Program-made: the position numbers and the translations under genes
Part shown: positions 44,153 to 54,088 of the stretch, piece by piece
Layout of the letters: each line of letters begins with the position of its first letter
Position numbering within the stretch: position 1 is the first letter of the stretch
Assembly (NCBI RefSeq): GCF_014356525.2
Contig: NC_052508.1
Location: forward strand, 43,627,858-43,691,857
DNA length: 64,000 nucleotides
Reading direction: 5' to 3'
Source: Nilaparvata lugens
Taxonomy: Eukaryota > Arthropoda > Insecta > Hemiptera > Delphacidae
Notes under the pieces: model-generated
Seen by the model: only the letters and a program-made list of their open reading frames with translations
Told to the model about the DNA's origin: nothing
The model's database searches: none

Positions 44153-45589
44153 ATTACAATCTAGAATCTGTACTCCGAAGTGATCAATCTCTCACAGCAC
44201 TCATCTCTTCCAATACTCGAAATCCACCTTTTGACAGCTATTTTAAATGAAGATATCGTATAGTTGGCGAAATCCGCTGGAGCTATTGGAAGATGTTTCA
44301 CCAAAACGTGAGCTATATAGTAGGAGTTGGTAGTAAATATAGTTCTATTTACTCTAGGCATTTGAATATTATACTGTACTGCTCTCCTAGTTGCATGACT
44401 ATGTGTAATGGTATTGAATATGCTAGCATGATTCCTGAATATGTACGATGCCAAGGTTCTAACATATAATTGTCTGACATCAAGCACCTTCATATCCTCA
44501 AACACTGCGTTGGATGGGTAATCTCGACGCCTTCCAAGTGCAGATTTTATTATAAGTTTCTGGGTGGTGAATAGTGGGTTCAAAATAGATCTGTATCCTC
44601 CTCCATAAGCTAGAATTCCCCCTTCAATAATGGACTGTACAAACGCATAGTAGATTGTTTGGAGTTCATTCCTATTCAGATATTCTCTGAGTTGCCAAAA
44701 AACATAAATCATTTTTCTCAGTCTACTGTTCTGATAAGCAACATGTGCAGTCCAATTAAGTCTGTTGTCCAGAATGACACCCAAATACTTGTAAGAGTTC
44801 ACCCTTCCAACCGATGCACAGGCACAAGAGTCATTTTCAATGTTCCCACATGTATGGAGTTTGATTCCTTCAACTGATGTGTCACTTGAGTCCCGAAGGG
44901 AAATCGGCATTATCTTTGTCTTGCTAACATTTAGTGTTAGAACATTATGGTCAAACCATGACTTCAAAGTGGCTAAATCACATTTTGCTCTATGCAGTAC
45001 AGTTTCCCAATCAGGTCCCCTAACAAGGACAGCAGCATCATCCGCAAAAAGGTAGATCCTACTATTTAAGTTCACTTTTGCAAGGTTATTTACATAGATT
45101 AAAAATAATAATGGACCCAAGGTGCTACCCTGGATAACTCCATATTCTACCTCTTTTAACTGACTGTTTACTCCATTTATGACAGTTAACTGCTTGCGGT
45201 TACTAAAGTAGGAATTGAACCAATCAAGTGGAACTCCATTTATCCCCATAAGTTCCATCTTTTTAAGCAATTTTCCTCTATCAACGGAATCAAATGCCTT
45301 AGCCAAGTCCAAGAATATTAGAGCACTTTTTTCATTGTTACCTATAGCCAAATTCAGGTCTCTAGTTATAGAAAAGAGGGCATCTGAGATATTTTTTAAT
45401 TTTCTGAACCCATATTGGGAGTTAGTTAGTAATTCATTACTTTCAATGTATCTTGTTAATTGATCTTTTACTATTTTTTCAAGAATTTTGGAAAATATGC
45501 TAAGCAGGCTGATTGGACGAAAGTTTGAACTCTCTCTAATATCTCCTGACTTGAACAATGGGACTACTTTTGCTATTTTGAAAACATAT
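44153..45589 (-). mobile_element. LINE F: 5'-truncated RT insertion
   Basis: This consists almost entirely of the RT open frame. It starts on its 5' side in the middle of a sequence (SYVFKIAKVVPLFKSGD) where the 13-bp repeat occurs and ends 8 bases after the stop, where the repeat recurs. The sequence beyond the 5' side is the end of an endonuclease in a different frame, so F was inserted into, or joined to, another LINE. Endpoints are set by the direct repeats and may be off by a few bases. Confidence 0.7.
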
Positions 45590-45597
45590 GAATTCAT
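44161..45597 (-). CDS. LINE F reverse transcriptase (open, 5'-truncated)
   Basis: An uninterrupted frame of 478 codons holding FRPISLLSIFSKILEKIV, SQYGFRKLKNISDAL, ALIFLDLAKAFDSVD, YGVIQGSTLGPLLFLIYVN and catalytic YLFADDAAVLV, then a Cys cluster (HTCGNIENDSCACAS) and thumb/tail to a stop at 44161. Motif B has Ile where CR1/jockey RTs have Pro (VIQGS for VPQGS). It resembles LINE C. With no endonuclease and no promoter it is not an active element, but the lack of stops suggests a recent insertion. Confidence 0.8.
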   Translation of the reverse strand: MNSYVFKIAKVVPLFKSGDIRESSNFRPISLLSIFSKILEKIVKDQLTRYIESNELLTNSQYGFRKLKNISDALFSITRDLNLAIGNNEKSALIFLDLAKAFDSVDRGKLLKKMELMGINGVPLDWFNSYFSNRKQLTVINGVNSQLKEVEYGVIQGSTLGPLLFLIYVNNLAKVNLNSRIYLFADDAAVLVRGPDWETVLHRAKCDLATLKSWFDHNVLTLNVSKTKIMPISLRDSSDTSVEGIKLHTCGNIENDSCACASVGRVNSYKYLGVILDNRLNWTAHVAYQNSRLRKMIYVFWQLREYLNRNELQTIYYAFVQSIIEGGILAYGGGYRSILNPLFTTQKLIIKSALGRRRDYPSNAVFEDMKVLDVRQLYVRTLASYIFRNHASIFNTITHSHATRRAVQYNIQMPRVNRTIFTTNSYYIAHVLVKHLPIAPADFANYTISSFKIAVKRWISSIGRDECCERLITSEYRF

Positions 45598-45603
45598 CTA
45601 GTG
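45591..45603. repeat. 13-bp direct repeat TGAATTCATCTAG, right copy
   Basis: Partner of 44140-44152. Confidence 0.7.
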
Positions 45604-45853
45604 TGGAGAAAAACAAATTGCATGATGAATTTATGTCTTGAGAACTAGTAACATTACTCCAAACACACTTGCTGATTAACTCATGAAGAGTTTTTTTGTC
45701 AATATATTTATCTTCTTTTTTTGATGAATTGATTCTTGGGAATGAAATTTCTAATACAATACTGAAATGGTCGGTTACATCAGTCATGACTACCGCTGTT
45801 TTTAGACTATCCTCGTAAGCATCCTCGTAAGCATCCTCGTAGAGGGGAGGCAA
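45602..45853 (-). pseudogene. LINE endonuclease C-terminal fragment
   Basis: Encodes VVMTDVTDHFSIVLEISFPR (end of an APE domain with the catalytic DH), then KTLHELISKCVWSNV and FFSTLDEF, ending at the LINE F junction. On the other side it breaks off in a triplicated 12-bp unit (TCCTCGTAAGCA, about 45808-45842). The host of LINE F, or its own displaced 5' part. Confidence 0.65.
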
Positions 45854-46346
45854 ACAATACTAACCAAAAATCTATTTTTTCCAGGAAGGGTACAATATGG
45901 AAAACGTATGTTAAATATTTCCTGCCGCCAAAGTGCAGTACTTTATACCTGGCACTAGAATTTTTAGAAATAGAAGCATTTGGTTAACTTTGGTTTTACG
46001 CTTCAGTGAACATAGTCTATGAGCAGGGTAGTTCTACCTAAGGCAGGGTAGTTCTACCTAAGGACACCACCGATGACAAATTGACCGGGCTTTCCAGAAG
46101 TACCTAACGGGAAACATTTGACTTGTTTCATGGGAGCAAGGCATTGTAATACTGAATGAGTATTTATAGTTCTATAAAGCAAGGCCTCTTGGTTCTAATA
46201 CCCGAGACGTCAGTCTGCAGATTGTTGTTATGGAATGCAGAAAACACCTTTCACCAACCTTAGACAATAAATGCTGTTTCAAAAGATTGAAAAGATAGAG
46301 ACATGCCGCTTCCAAAATCTATGGATATGGTTTTTGTACTATATAT

Positions 46347-46389
<43 letters not shown>

Positions 46390-47239
46390 GTGAGTGTAGC
46401 ATAAGGGACACACTATTATTCCTCACCCACCATATAGCATATAATATATCGAACTATCTCACTCCCACTCAACCACATCACTCTCTCACACATACCCTTT
46501 CCTTCGGGCTCACTCTCTCTCTCACATGATAATGAATTAAAACGCAGATTTCTGTCTTTGACACTAATATCATGCTTTAGTTAGATCAATAATGTTTCAA
46601 TAGCCATCTAGATCTAGGTGAACTATTTGTAACACATAAACTAATAATTAAAACCACCCTAAATAAACCTTGATTAGTCCCAACCGATATGGGTTTCAGT
46701 AACTTTAAGGACATGACAATAAAACAATAATTGTGGGTTGGAAACGTAATTTTGAATATTTATTATAATAAAATATATAAATCCCATTTTCCTCGTGCTC
46801 TAAACTCGTTATTTAATAATAAGCCTACAGTTTAAGAGCCATCACTGATAAATACGTCACTTAGTATAAATACAGAAGAACAAAAATCATAAACCTTATT
46901 CCGGGCCACTTTCTCATTAATTCTAAATTCTCGTATATGTGTGTGATAAACGAAATTTGAATTTGAAATCACAACATTTTTTGAAAAACATACAGTTTTG
47001 AATTACGTGCTTATTCTACGAAAATTGAAACCCCTTTCTTAGCTGGCGTCTAGGAATAAGAAATATATTGACCGATAAATACAAACAATTTGGATGTAGA
47101 TTAGGCCTTGTCTAAAGAATTCAGCTTATAGTCTGTTATACAATAAATGAGCAATTCAATTCATAACATCTTATAGTAGTCATCTTATGAATAGTGTAAT
47201 CATTCATCAAATCAGTCTTATAAAGTCATAATTATCAAC
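45854..47239. other. Intergenic with simple repeats
   Basis: No coding sequence recognised. A 20-bp tandem duplication (CAGGGTAGTTCTACCTAAGG) lies at 46024-46063 and a (TA)n tract at about 46341-46387. Confidence 0.6.
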
Positions 47240-47251
47240 ACCCAGTACAAT
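47240..47251. repeat. Target-site duplication of LINE H, left copy
   Basis: CCCAGTACAATT, identical to 54077-54088, beside the (AATA)n tail of LINE H. Confidence 0.85.
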
Positions 47252-47879
47252 TGAATAAATAAATAAATAAATAAATAGATTTATTTGTTTCAAGCACATA
47301 TGCATCCAAACGAGTTGAGTTGAATACAGTCATTACATTCCATGATATCACATTACTGGTATGTCTTAAATCATGCTTTAAATATATATATAACGAGTAT
47401 GAGTACTTTAGTAAGTATATATGTTCCTAATATAGAGAAGAATAGATCTATCACATTCGAAAAATTTGAAATTTCAAAATAAAATATCTATCAGTACATT
47501 TTTATGTAATAAGAATTCCATATCTATCAATCATAGCACTCCAGTATAATATATATACCTATACATATTCTGTAAACGTGCAATAACAGTTCAACTACAA
47601 AAAAAATCTGGTGTGGTACACTCACACAACTTTCCTTGCTCATCTTTGAAACTACGATCAGACTTCTGTATATGTGTATATATAATTGTTTTAGAGTACT
47701 TTTTCTTTGTGTGAATTGTGAAATTCAATGATTTTTTTAGTCGTCATTTTTTTAAAGTCGTCAAAACAGCTGTTCTACAGATGAAATATCTCGACTATGT
47801 GTTCTTTTTATGAACTGCGCTACCTACCCACCTCATGCACGAGAAGGAGGTTACTAAGTCCATTTCCCAAGGATGGGGT

Positions 47880-48365
47880 GGACCCCCATTGGTTTCCCAG
47901 AAAGAAGACTCATGCCAGTTGATAGAGCTGATGAATAACTATACAGGGTATGAATTTGAAAAAAATCGGTCAAGTTATTTTTGAGAAAATCGTGAAAAAC
48001 ATGGTTTTTTAGTACGCCGCACTTTTCTCAAGAATATTACGGAGCTCCTGCAATTTTCCCAGAAGAAAAACTCATGTCATTTGATAGGGCTTATAAATAG
48101 CTATCCATGGTATAAATTTGAAGAAAATCATTAGAGCCGTTTTCGAGAAAACCGTGAAAAACATGGATTTTTAGTCATTATCCGTCATTTTTCTCAAGAA
48201 TATTACGGAGCCTCTGGAATTTTCCCAGAAATGAGACTCATGTCAGTTGATAGGGCTTATAAATAGCTATCCATGATATAAATTTGAAGAAAATCGTTAG
48301 AGCCGTTTTCGAGAAAAACGTGAAAAACATGGTTTTTTAGTAATTATCCGCCATTTTTTCCGCCA
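47880..48365. repeat. Three ~164-bp tandem units in LINE H 3' region
   Basis: ACTCATGTCAGTTGATAG-type motifs recur at about 47908, 48070 and 48236. Each is followed by a similar run through GAGAAAATCGTGAAAAACATGG and CTCAAGAATATTACGGAGC. With the (CA)n at 48488-48535 and a flank ending GGGCAAGGAAAGTAAT (to about 48670), it appears to be a separate repeat that landed in the LINE H 3' UTR. Confidence 0.75.
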
Positions 48366-48484
48366 TCTTGAATTGAATTTTATTGAATTTCTTATTGTCG
48401 GATCCTCATGGTATAAGGACCTTAAGTTTAAAATTTCAACTCAATCGGTTATTTAGGAATGGAATTATCGTGTTCACAGACATA

Positions 48485-48487
<3 letters not shown>

Positions 48488-48529
<42 letters not shown>

Positions 48530-48535
48530 ACACAC
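48488..48535. repeat. (CA)n microsatellite
   Basis: Short CA tract at the end of the tandem-unit repeat. Confidence 0.9.
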
Positions 48536-49029
48536 AGACCAACACCCAAAAATCATGTTTTTGGACTCAGGGGATCTTGAAACGTATAGAAAACATGAAA
48601 TTAGGGTACCTTAAATTTTTTTGGAAAGCAATACTTTCCTCACCTATGGTAATAGGGCAAGGAAAGTAATAATGAATTTTTCATAAAATTTATCCAATAC
48701 TATATTTCTTACATACTGAAATATAGTAATCAACAATAATAACATTCTAGTTTTAAATATCTAACTATTCGTATTTTATAAACGAAACGAGTAATAACAG
48801 TATTAACTTCAACAATAATAAATTGTAGACAAATATATCCAATAATACATTTTTATATAGTCTAATAATCCGCCACACATACAATAATCTCTTCCAACTA
48901 TCTTATTTTTAGAGCTCATTCTATCCCCATCATACTTTATTCAGCTCACTGCATTCCCATTTAACCGTCTAAAATGAGCATCGAATACTTTTAATATTTT
49001 CAATGATAACCTCTGTTCCCCGACTATAA

Positions 49030-52000
49030 TTATCGGAAATTATTCAAGTGTTTATTATCATGGATCTGATTTCGATTGCTTTCATTGTATACCCATACAA
49101 ACGGTTGATTTTCTGCTCCGTAAAGTTCGAAAGTAATACCATGAGTTTGTCATCGTCAGTAACCACATTTGTAGTGAATTTTCTAAATAGTATCTTCTTA
49201 TTCCACCATACATCGGGCACCTCAACAGAAAATGCTCCACATATTCCTTCTCTTTCATATTACTTAATAGGGCATTTTAATGAGCTGTTAATCCATATTC
49301 CCAGGTCTCTATTATTATATAAATAGAAAGAGTTTCTAGTGGCTAAGCGCAGTTGTGCGACGCAGCGCGTTTTCGCGAAAGACATTTTATACAGTAGCTG
49401 TTCACCAATCATGAAAAGAGGGTTTAATCTTTTATAATTTGGGCTGCTTGTTGAGTTCAGAGCTGCTTCTATTTCTTGTCCGTAGAGTCTGTCAAAATAG
49501 CTTTGTACCAGTTTTCCTTTTTCAACTTGTAAGACTTTAGAAAACTTTTCTCTGTCCTGCCAATCTCCAACCAGATTGCAACCCGCCAGATGCAACTGAT
49601 TCTTCAACAAACACACCCAGTTACGTTGGTTATCTTGATCTTGCTGCGCCAACTCGTATAATCTATCAATGCATTCTCTGGGGTATCTCCCGTTAGCCAT
49701 TGACATAACTCTACAAATGTATTTAATTGACTTGACGAATATAAAACTACTCAACCGTAGTCTTCCAGTCTCCAATCTCAATGACCAGCTGGGAGTGCTT
49801 CTATTCAACAGGAGTAAACGCTTTAGAAAATAAAGCTGTGCCTTCTCCACTACATTCATACAGCTTAGACCCCATATCTCCGATCCATATAGCACTGTGG
49901 GCATGAGAATTGAACCATAGAGCTTCATTTTGCTCGCCCAAACATCCGACTTCGCCTTTCTTAGAATATTTATGGTTGTCTCTCCAATGTATTTAGATCT
50001 ACTAACTTGAAACTCCGCGAATTTATTGAATTTTCCCGATGAGTGGAACTAAACTCCAAGGTACTTATAGCTATTTACAATATCCAGTTTATTATCTCTG
50101 TAATAGAAAGCTGCATTACTTCTGAGGCCTTTTTTATGAAATGCAACTACCTTTGTTTTATCTATGTTTACTAACAACTTCAATTTATCACAATACTCGG
50201 CCAGGCACTTCAACTTGTTTCTTAGATCTGAGTCACTGTCTGCCAGAATAACTACGTCATCAGCGAACATTAGCATCATGACGTCCAAATTTCTATTTAA
50301 AGGGATACCATGTAGACCTCTCTCTCTAAAATGATGCTCTATTTCCCTTAAATAGCATGTAAAAAGTAAAGGACTCAACGAACCTCCCTGTAAAACGCCT
50401 TTTGACACCTTTATAGGCTGTGAAATTCCATCCTGACGACCCTTATCGACTATGAGTGTGGCAAAGCCATACAGCGCTCTCATCACCCTTATCACTCTGC
50501 TGCTTACTCCGCACATACCTAGCTCATGCCATAGAAGTTCATGCGGCACCGACTCGAACGCGGATTCGTAGTCAACGAGCAAACCAAATAAATTGCGTTT
50601 TCTTACTGAGATCTGATTGAAGATCAAAGTTTGTAGTACAAAAATGTTATCGATACAACTGCGCCCTCTTCTAAAACCACTCTGGCACTCGGGGAGTACG
50701 TTGCAGAGATCTGCCCAGTTTGAGAGTCTGATCTCGAGTAGTCGAGTAAAAATTTTAACAATATTATTGATCAGGGCGATTCCGCGATAGTTTTTTGGAT
50801 CCAATCTATCACCTTTTTTGAATATGAAAAACATCTTTGTTTTTAACCAAGCCTCGGGAAACTCTCCTTTCAAAAATTGTTTATTGAAAATACCCAGTAG
50901 ATAGTCTTTCCACCTTTCTTGTAGTGCTTTATAAAACTCATTTCCAATTCCGTCAATACCCGGTGCCTTTTTCTTTTTCATAAGTGAAAGTACATGTGAC
51001 AATTCATCTGAACTGAACTCTTGATCCAAGTATGGGTGACGAGCATCTGCAAATCTAGTCTCAATATGAATTCTACCATTTTCTGCTCAACCGTATTTAT
51101 CTTTCAAAAATACCTCCCAAGCCTCCAAAAAAATGTTATCAGTTCTGTATTCTTTATTTTTAAACAAGTTAACTGCTTACCAGAAATCTTTACTGCTCCT
51201 AATATTAGAAAGATTGGCTCTTATTCTTTCGAAATATTCTAATTTCTTCAATTTCAACAATTGTTTGTAACACTTCTTTTTAGATAGGTATAATAGTGAT
51301 AAGTCTTGCTCATTGAACATTCCACGCTTCGCCACTCTAAACAGTCTTCGCATTTCTCTTTTCTCATTTTTACATTCTCTGTCAAACCACGGCTGATTAT
51401 TATTCACTCTATCTCTTCTATCCTTGATTATCATGTCCGACGCTTTAGCACCATTGTAGATAGCAGTTTGTAATTCACGGAACAGAAAACCAGCTGATTG
51501 ATTTGTTATCTGCGGGACATTCCTAGATTGCAAGGCACATTTGAAATGCGCTTTCTTGTTATCAAACCAGGTGAGCTTGAAATCATAGATACTGTTATTC
51601 CTACCTGTTGCATTTACAGTTACATTCAATTCTAAAGTTAAAGGCAAGTGATCGGAACTCAAAATGAAATCTGTGACAAGAAAATCGTTCACTATATCCA
51701 GGAATCCAATATTAATCCATATATAATCAATTGTACTACAACCATTCTCATTAAAAAAGGTGAAGAGGCCAGTGCTATCCCCCCTACTTTCACCATTTGA
51801 TACTACAAATGATTTGTCCTCCATCATTTCTATTAATCTTTTACCTTTACGATCCAATATCTTATCATTCGATAATCTATTCGAATGCAGATCAGTGTGT
51901 TGGAACAGGCCTTCCTCATACATTGAATTCATATCCCCTATTCTACTATTAAAATCACCCCCGAGTATCATAGCAATCTTATCCAAGCGCGCTGAACATT

Positions 52001-52667
52001 GCGTTAAAAAGGAGTCTAACTTGTTCAAACCTTCCAGTTCATAGCCTGAACGAATATAAACTAATCCTATCAAAATTTTATTCTTATTTACAAAAATTTC
52101 AACTATCAGGAATACATTATTCAATTCTACAACTTGGAACTTCAATCTTTTATTTATTAGCATTATCAATCCTCCAATCGCTCTACCTCTACTATTATTC
52201 TTTTCTGCCTCTTTTTGAACTATGTTATATGTATTAGAGAAGGTTCCTACATGTTCTAATTTGTGTAGGATCCAAGTTTCACATCTCCCTATTATGTCGT
52301 AGCCGATAAGATCTTCTTGCTGGGTTAAACTCAATGCATATAAATTATTAAGACCATGACAATTCCAAAATACTACTCTAAATGGGAGGTTTTGCAAGTT
52401 TTCAGTCTCTTTCATATTGTTTTGAACGACTAAATTATTAGAACCTATACTAAGATTAGTGTATGATTCTACCTCTCTCTGCTGCTGGGAAGGTGAGGGT
52501 CCCATCTCGAATATGTCCAATCGTTTGGATTCCTTATCTTCCTTCGTTCTCCGTGCCGACTCCTCGTTTCGCGTGTTTCCAACCTCTTCTCTATTCTTGA
52601 TTTGAGCCGATTCCCCACTCGAGACTCCGAACGATGTAGACCGGCCGCGCTCTCCAGCTCTCCCCAA
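49030..52667 (-). pseudogene. LINE H ORF2 (AP-endonuclease, RT, zinc finger)
   Basis: From 52667 to 49260 one frame of 1136 codons is broken only by three in-frame stops (TAA 51177-51179, TGA 51087-51089, TAG 50049-50051). Endonuclease: VVFWNCHGLNN, GRCETWIL, GGLIMLINK, MILGGDFNSRIGDM, GCSTIDYIWIN, LSSDHLPLTLEL. RT: IFKKGDRLDPKNYRGIALIN, QSGFRRGRSCIDN, LLVDYESAFESVP, GVLQGGSLSPLLF, LMFADDVVILADS. After 49260 frameshifts lead into a finger region (EYVEHFLLRCPMYGG) whose second Cys appears replaced by Ser. Product would nick DNA and prime reverse transcription. Confidence 0.87.
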
Positions 52668-52673
52668 CTGCTA
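52665..52673 (-). promoter_or_regulatory. ORF1/ORF2 stop in readthrough-like context (UAG CAG UUG)
   Basis: ORF1 ends TAG at 52671-52673; the next codons CAG TTG continue in the same frame straight into ORF2. UAG-CAG-UUG fits UAG-CAR-YYA except for the last base. The corresponding boundary in LINE E has the exact motif. Confidence 0.55.
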
Positions 52674-54013
52674 TCCCGAATGTGGTTGGCTGCCTTGTGC
52701 AGCCTTTGTCCGCGAAGGTGTCTTACCGCGATTCAGACACGTTGTCATTGTGGATGGCTTTCTCGCTGGGGTATTTGTTGATTTCGCCTTCGGATGAGAA
52801 TTATTTCCAACTGCTGCTTTGTTGGATCGTAGTATTCTGGAGCTGGAATCCGAGACGCTCCTCGCCCTCATGTTGTATGTCATATTCTGGCCTCTGTTTT
52901 GTTGTCCTCGTCTCTCCTCGGTAGTATGACTGGCTGCTGCGTGGACCATCGCCTGTGCTCTTACTATTGAACCAGTCTCAGAGCTCATCTCGTGCTGCGC
53001 TGCCTCATTGAGATTTTCAGTTTGTAAAGCTGTAACATCGGAAGATGACTCACTGCTAATTCGAATATCTGGCTCCGCCTCACTTGCATTCATTTCACTT
53101 GTTTGCGTTGTAGTCGGGTTGCTACTAATGTGTTTTTCTACTTCTACTATTTGATCTTCTCCTCCCACTTGTTCTTCGACATCCTGGATGTTCAAATTTT
53201 TGGATTGCATTTTCAATTTATCCAGCGTATACGGCTGACCGTTGACAAGCAGTTTGTCGTATTGGAGAACTGCATGAACTGCATGCTGTCCATCTCTCCT
53301 AGCCATTGACATGAATTGTTTCAACTCTCTACGAACGCTTCTAACTCGGACAGTAAAATCCTCTTCAACACCAATATTGGAGTCTTTGAACCGTTTCCTT
53401 TGTGACAAGACTTCCATTTTTTTCTTGTAATTCGCGAATCTCACAATAATTGGCCTACATTGTCAGTTCGACGACCAGTTCTATGAGCTCGTTCTATATC
53501 ATACTGATCCAGATTGACGTTTAATCTCGTAGATATAATACTCTTTATGAGGATCTCGCACTTATCACTGTTTTCCGCCTTCTCCTCGCGAATATTGAAG
53601 AAAACCAAATTATTCCGTCTGGAAAAACCCTCGAGACGATCTACAAGAAAGTTCAGGCGACTGTTTTCTTCCGTAAGCTCATTACACGTTTGTCTCAGCG
53701 AGACAATATCACCATTCAAGTCTAGAATATTCTTATTAATTTTAAAAACTTCACTTTTTATATCCGGCACAATGGAGATTATTTTTTGTACCTCTTCCAA
53801 CTTGAGATACACATCGTCCACTGTCCTTTGCGGCCCCGGGTTTGATTCTATGCCCGAAATTGCCAGAAGAATTAAAACCACACACGCCGCGTAAATATTA
53901 AATTGTTTGCAGTTCAACAACGATTTAGAAGCCTTATTTAGTTTAGAAGGAATAGCACGAAAAACAATACCGAACATTCCAATCCGCACACGAAAAAGCA
54001 CAACATCAATCAT
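52671..54013 (-). pseudogene. LINE H ORF1 (2A-like leader, coiled coil, RRM-like and basic tail)
   Basis: Starts at ATG 54011-54013 (MIDVVLFRVRIGMF). Residues 40-53 are hydrophobic (IYAACVVLILLAIS), leading directly into GIESNPGP. A coiled coil follows (SEVFKINKNILDLNGDIVSL, TEENSRLNFLVDRLEGF) and then the RRM-like part (NLVFFNIREEK, DIERAHRTGRR). A one-base frameshift near 53455 breaks it; frame 52671-53444 resumes with IVRFANYKKKMEVLSQ, the C-terminal domain (RRELKQFMSMARRDGQHA, QYDKLLVNGQPYTLDKL) and a Ser/Thr/Arg-rich tail. RNA-binding role by family. Confidence 0.85.
53831..53854 (-). other. 2A-like motif GIESNPGP in LINE H ORF1
   Basis: Residues 54-61. E-S-N-P-G-P matches the 2A core, with Gly in place of the usual Asp, as in LINE E. 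If active, ribosome skipping would release a 60-residue hydrophobic leader from ORF1. Confidence 0.82.
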
Positions 54014-54076
54014 TATCGCCTAGATAAGAGAGCTCCCGAAAATGCGACTGCTCTGGTCAACGTCTACAACTCAACT

Positions 54077-54088
54077 CCCAGTACAATT
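54077..54088. repeat. Target-site duplication of LINE H, right copy
   Basis: CCCAGTACAATT, partner of 47240-47251. Confidence 0.85.

Larger units (their letters stand above)
47252..54076 (-). mobile_element. LINE H: near full-length, ORF1 with 2A-like motif plus EN-RT ORF2
   Basis: A 6.8-kb element bounded by a 12-bp target duplication. Minus-strand order: 5' UTR (54014-54076), ORF1 (52671-54013, one frameshift), ORF2 (about 49030-52667, three stops, frameshifts at the C-terminus), a long 3' UTR containing a later repeat block and an (ATTT)n tail at 47252. It is the best-preserved LINE here and the relative of LINE E. The clade is uncertain: RT motif B (GVLQGGSLSPLLF) and the CCHC-type C-terminus differ from CR1/jockey, and an Ingi/Vingi-like or related group is possible. 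Confidence 0.88.

Noticed and set aside
47880..48365. Possible CRISPR-like array
   Set aside because: Units are ~164 bp, diverged and without unique spacers; a eukaryotic tandem repeat.
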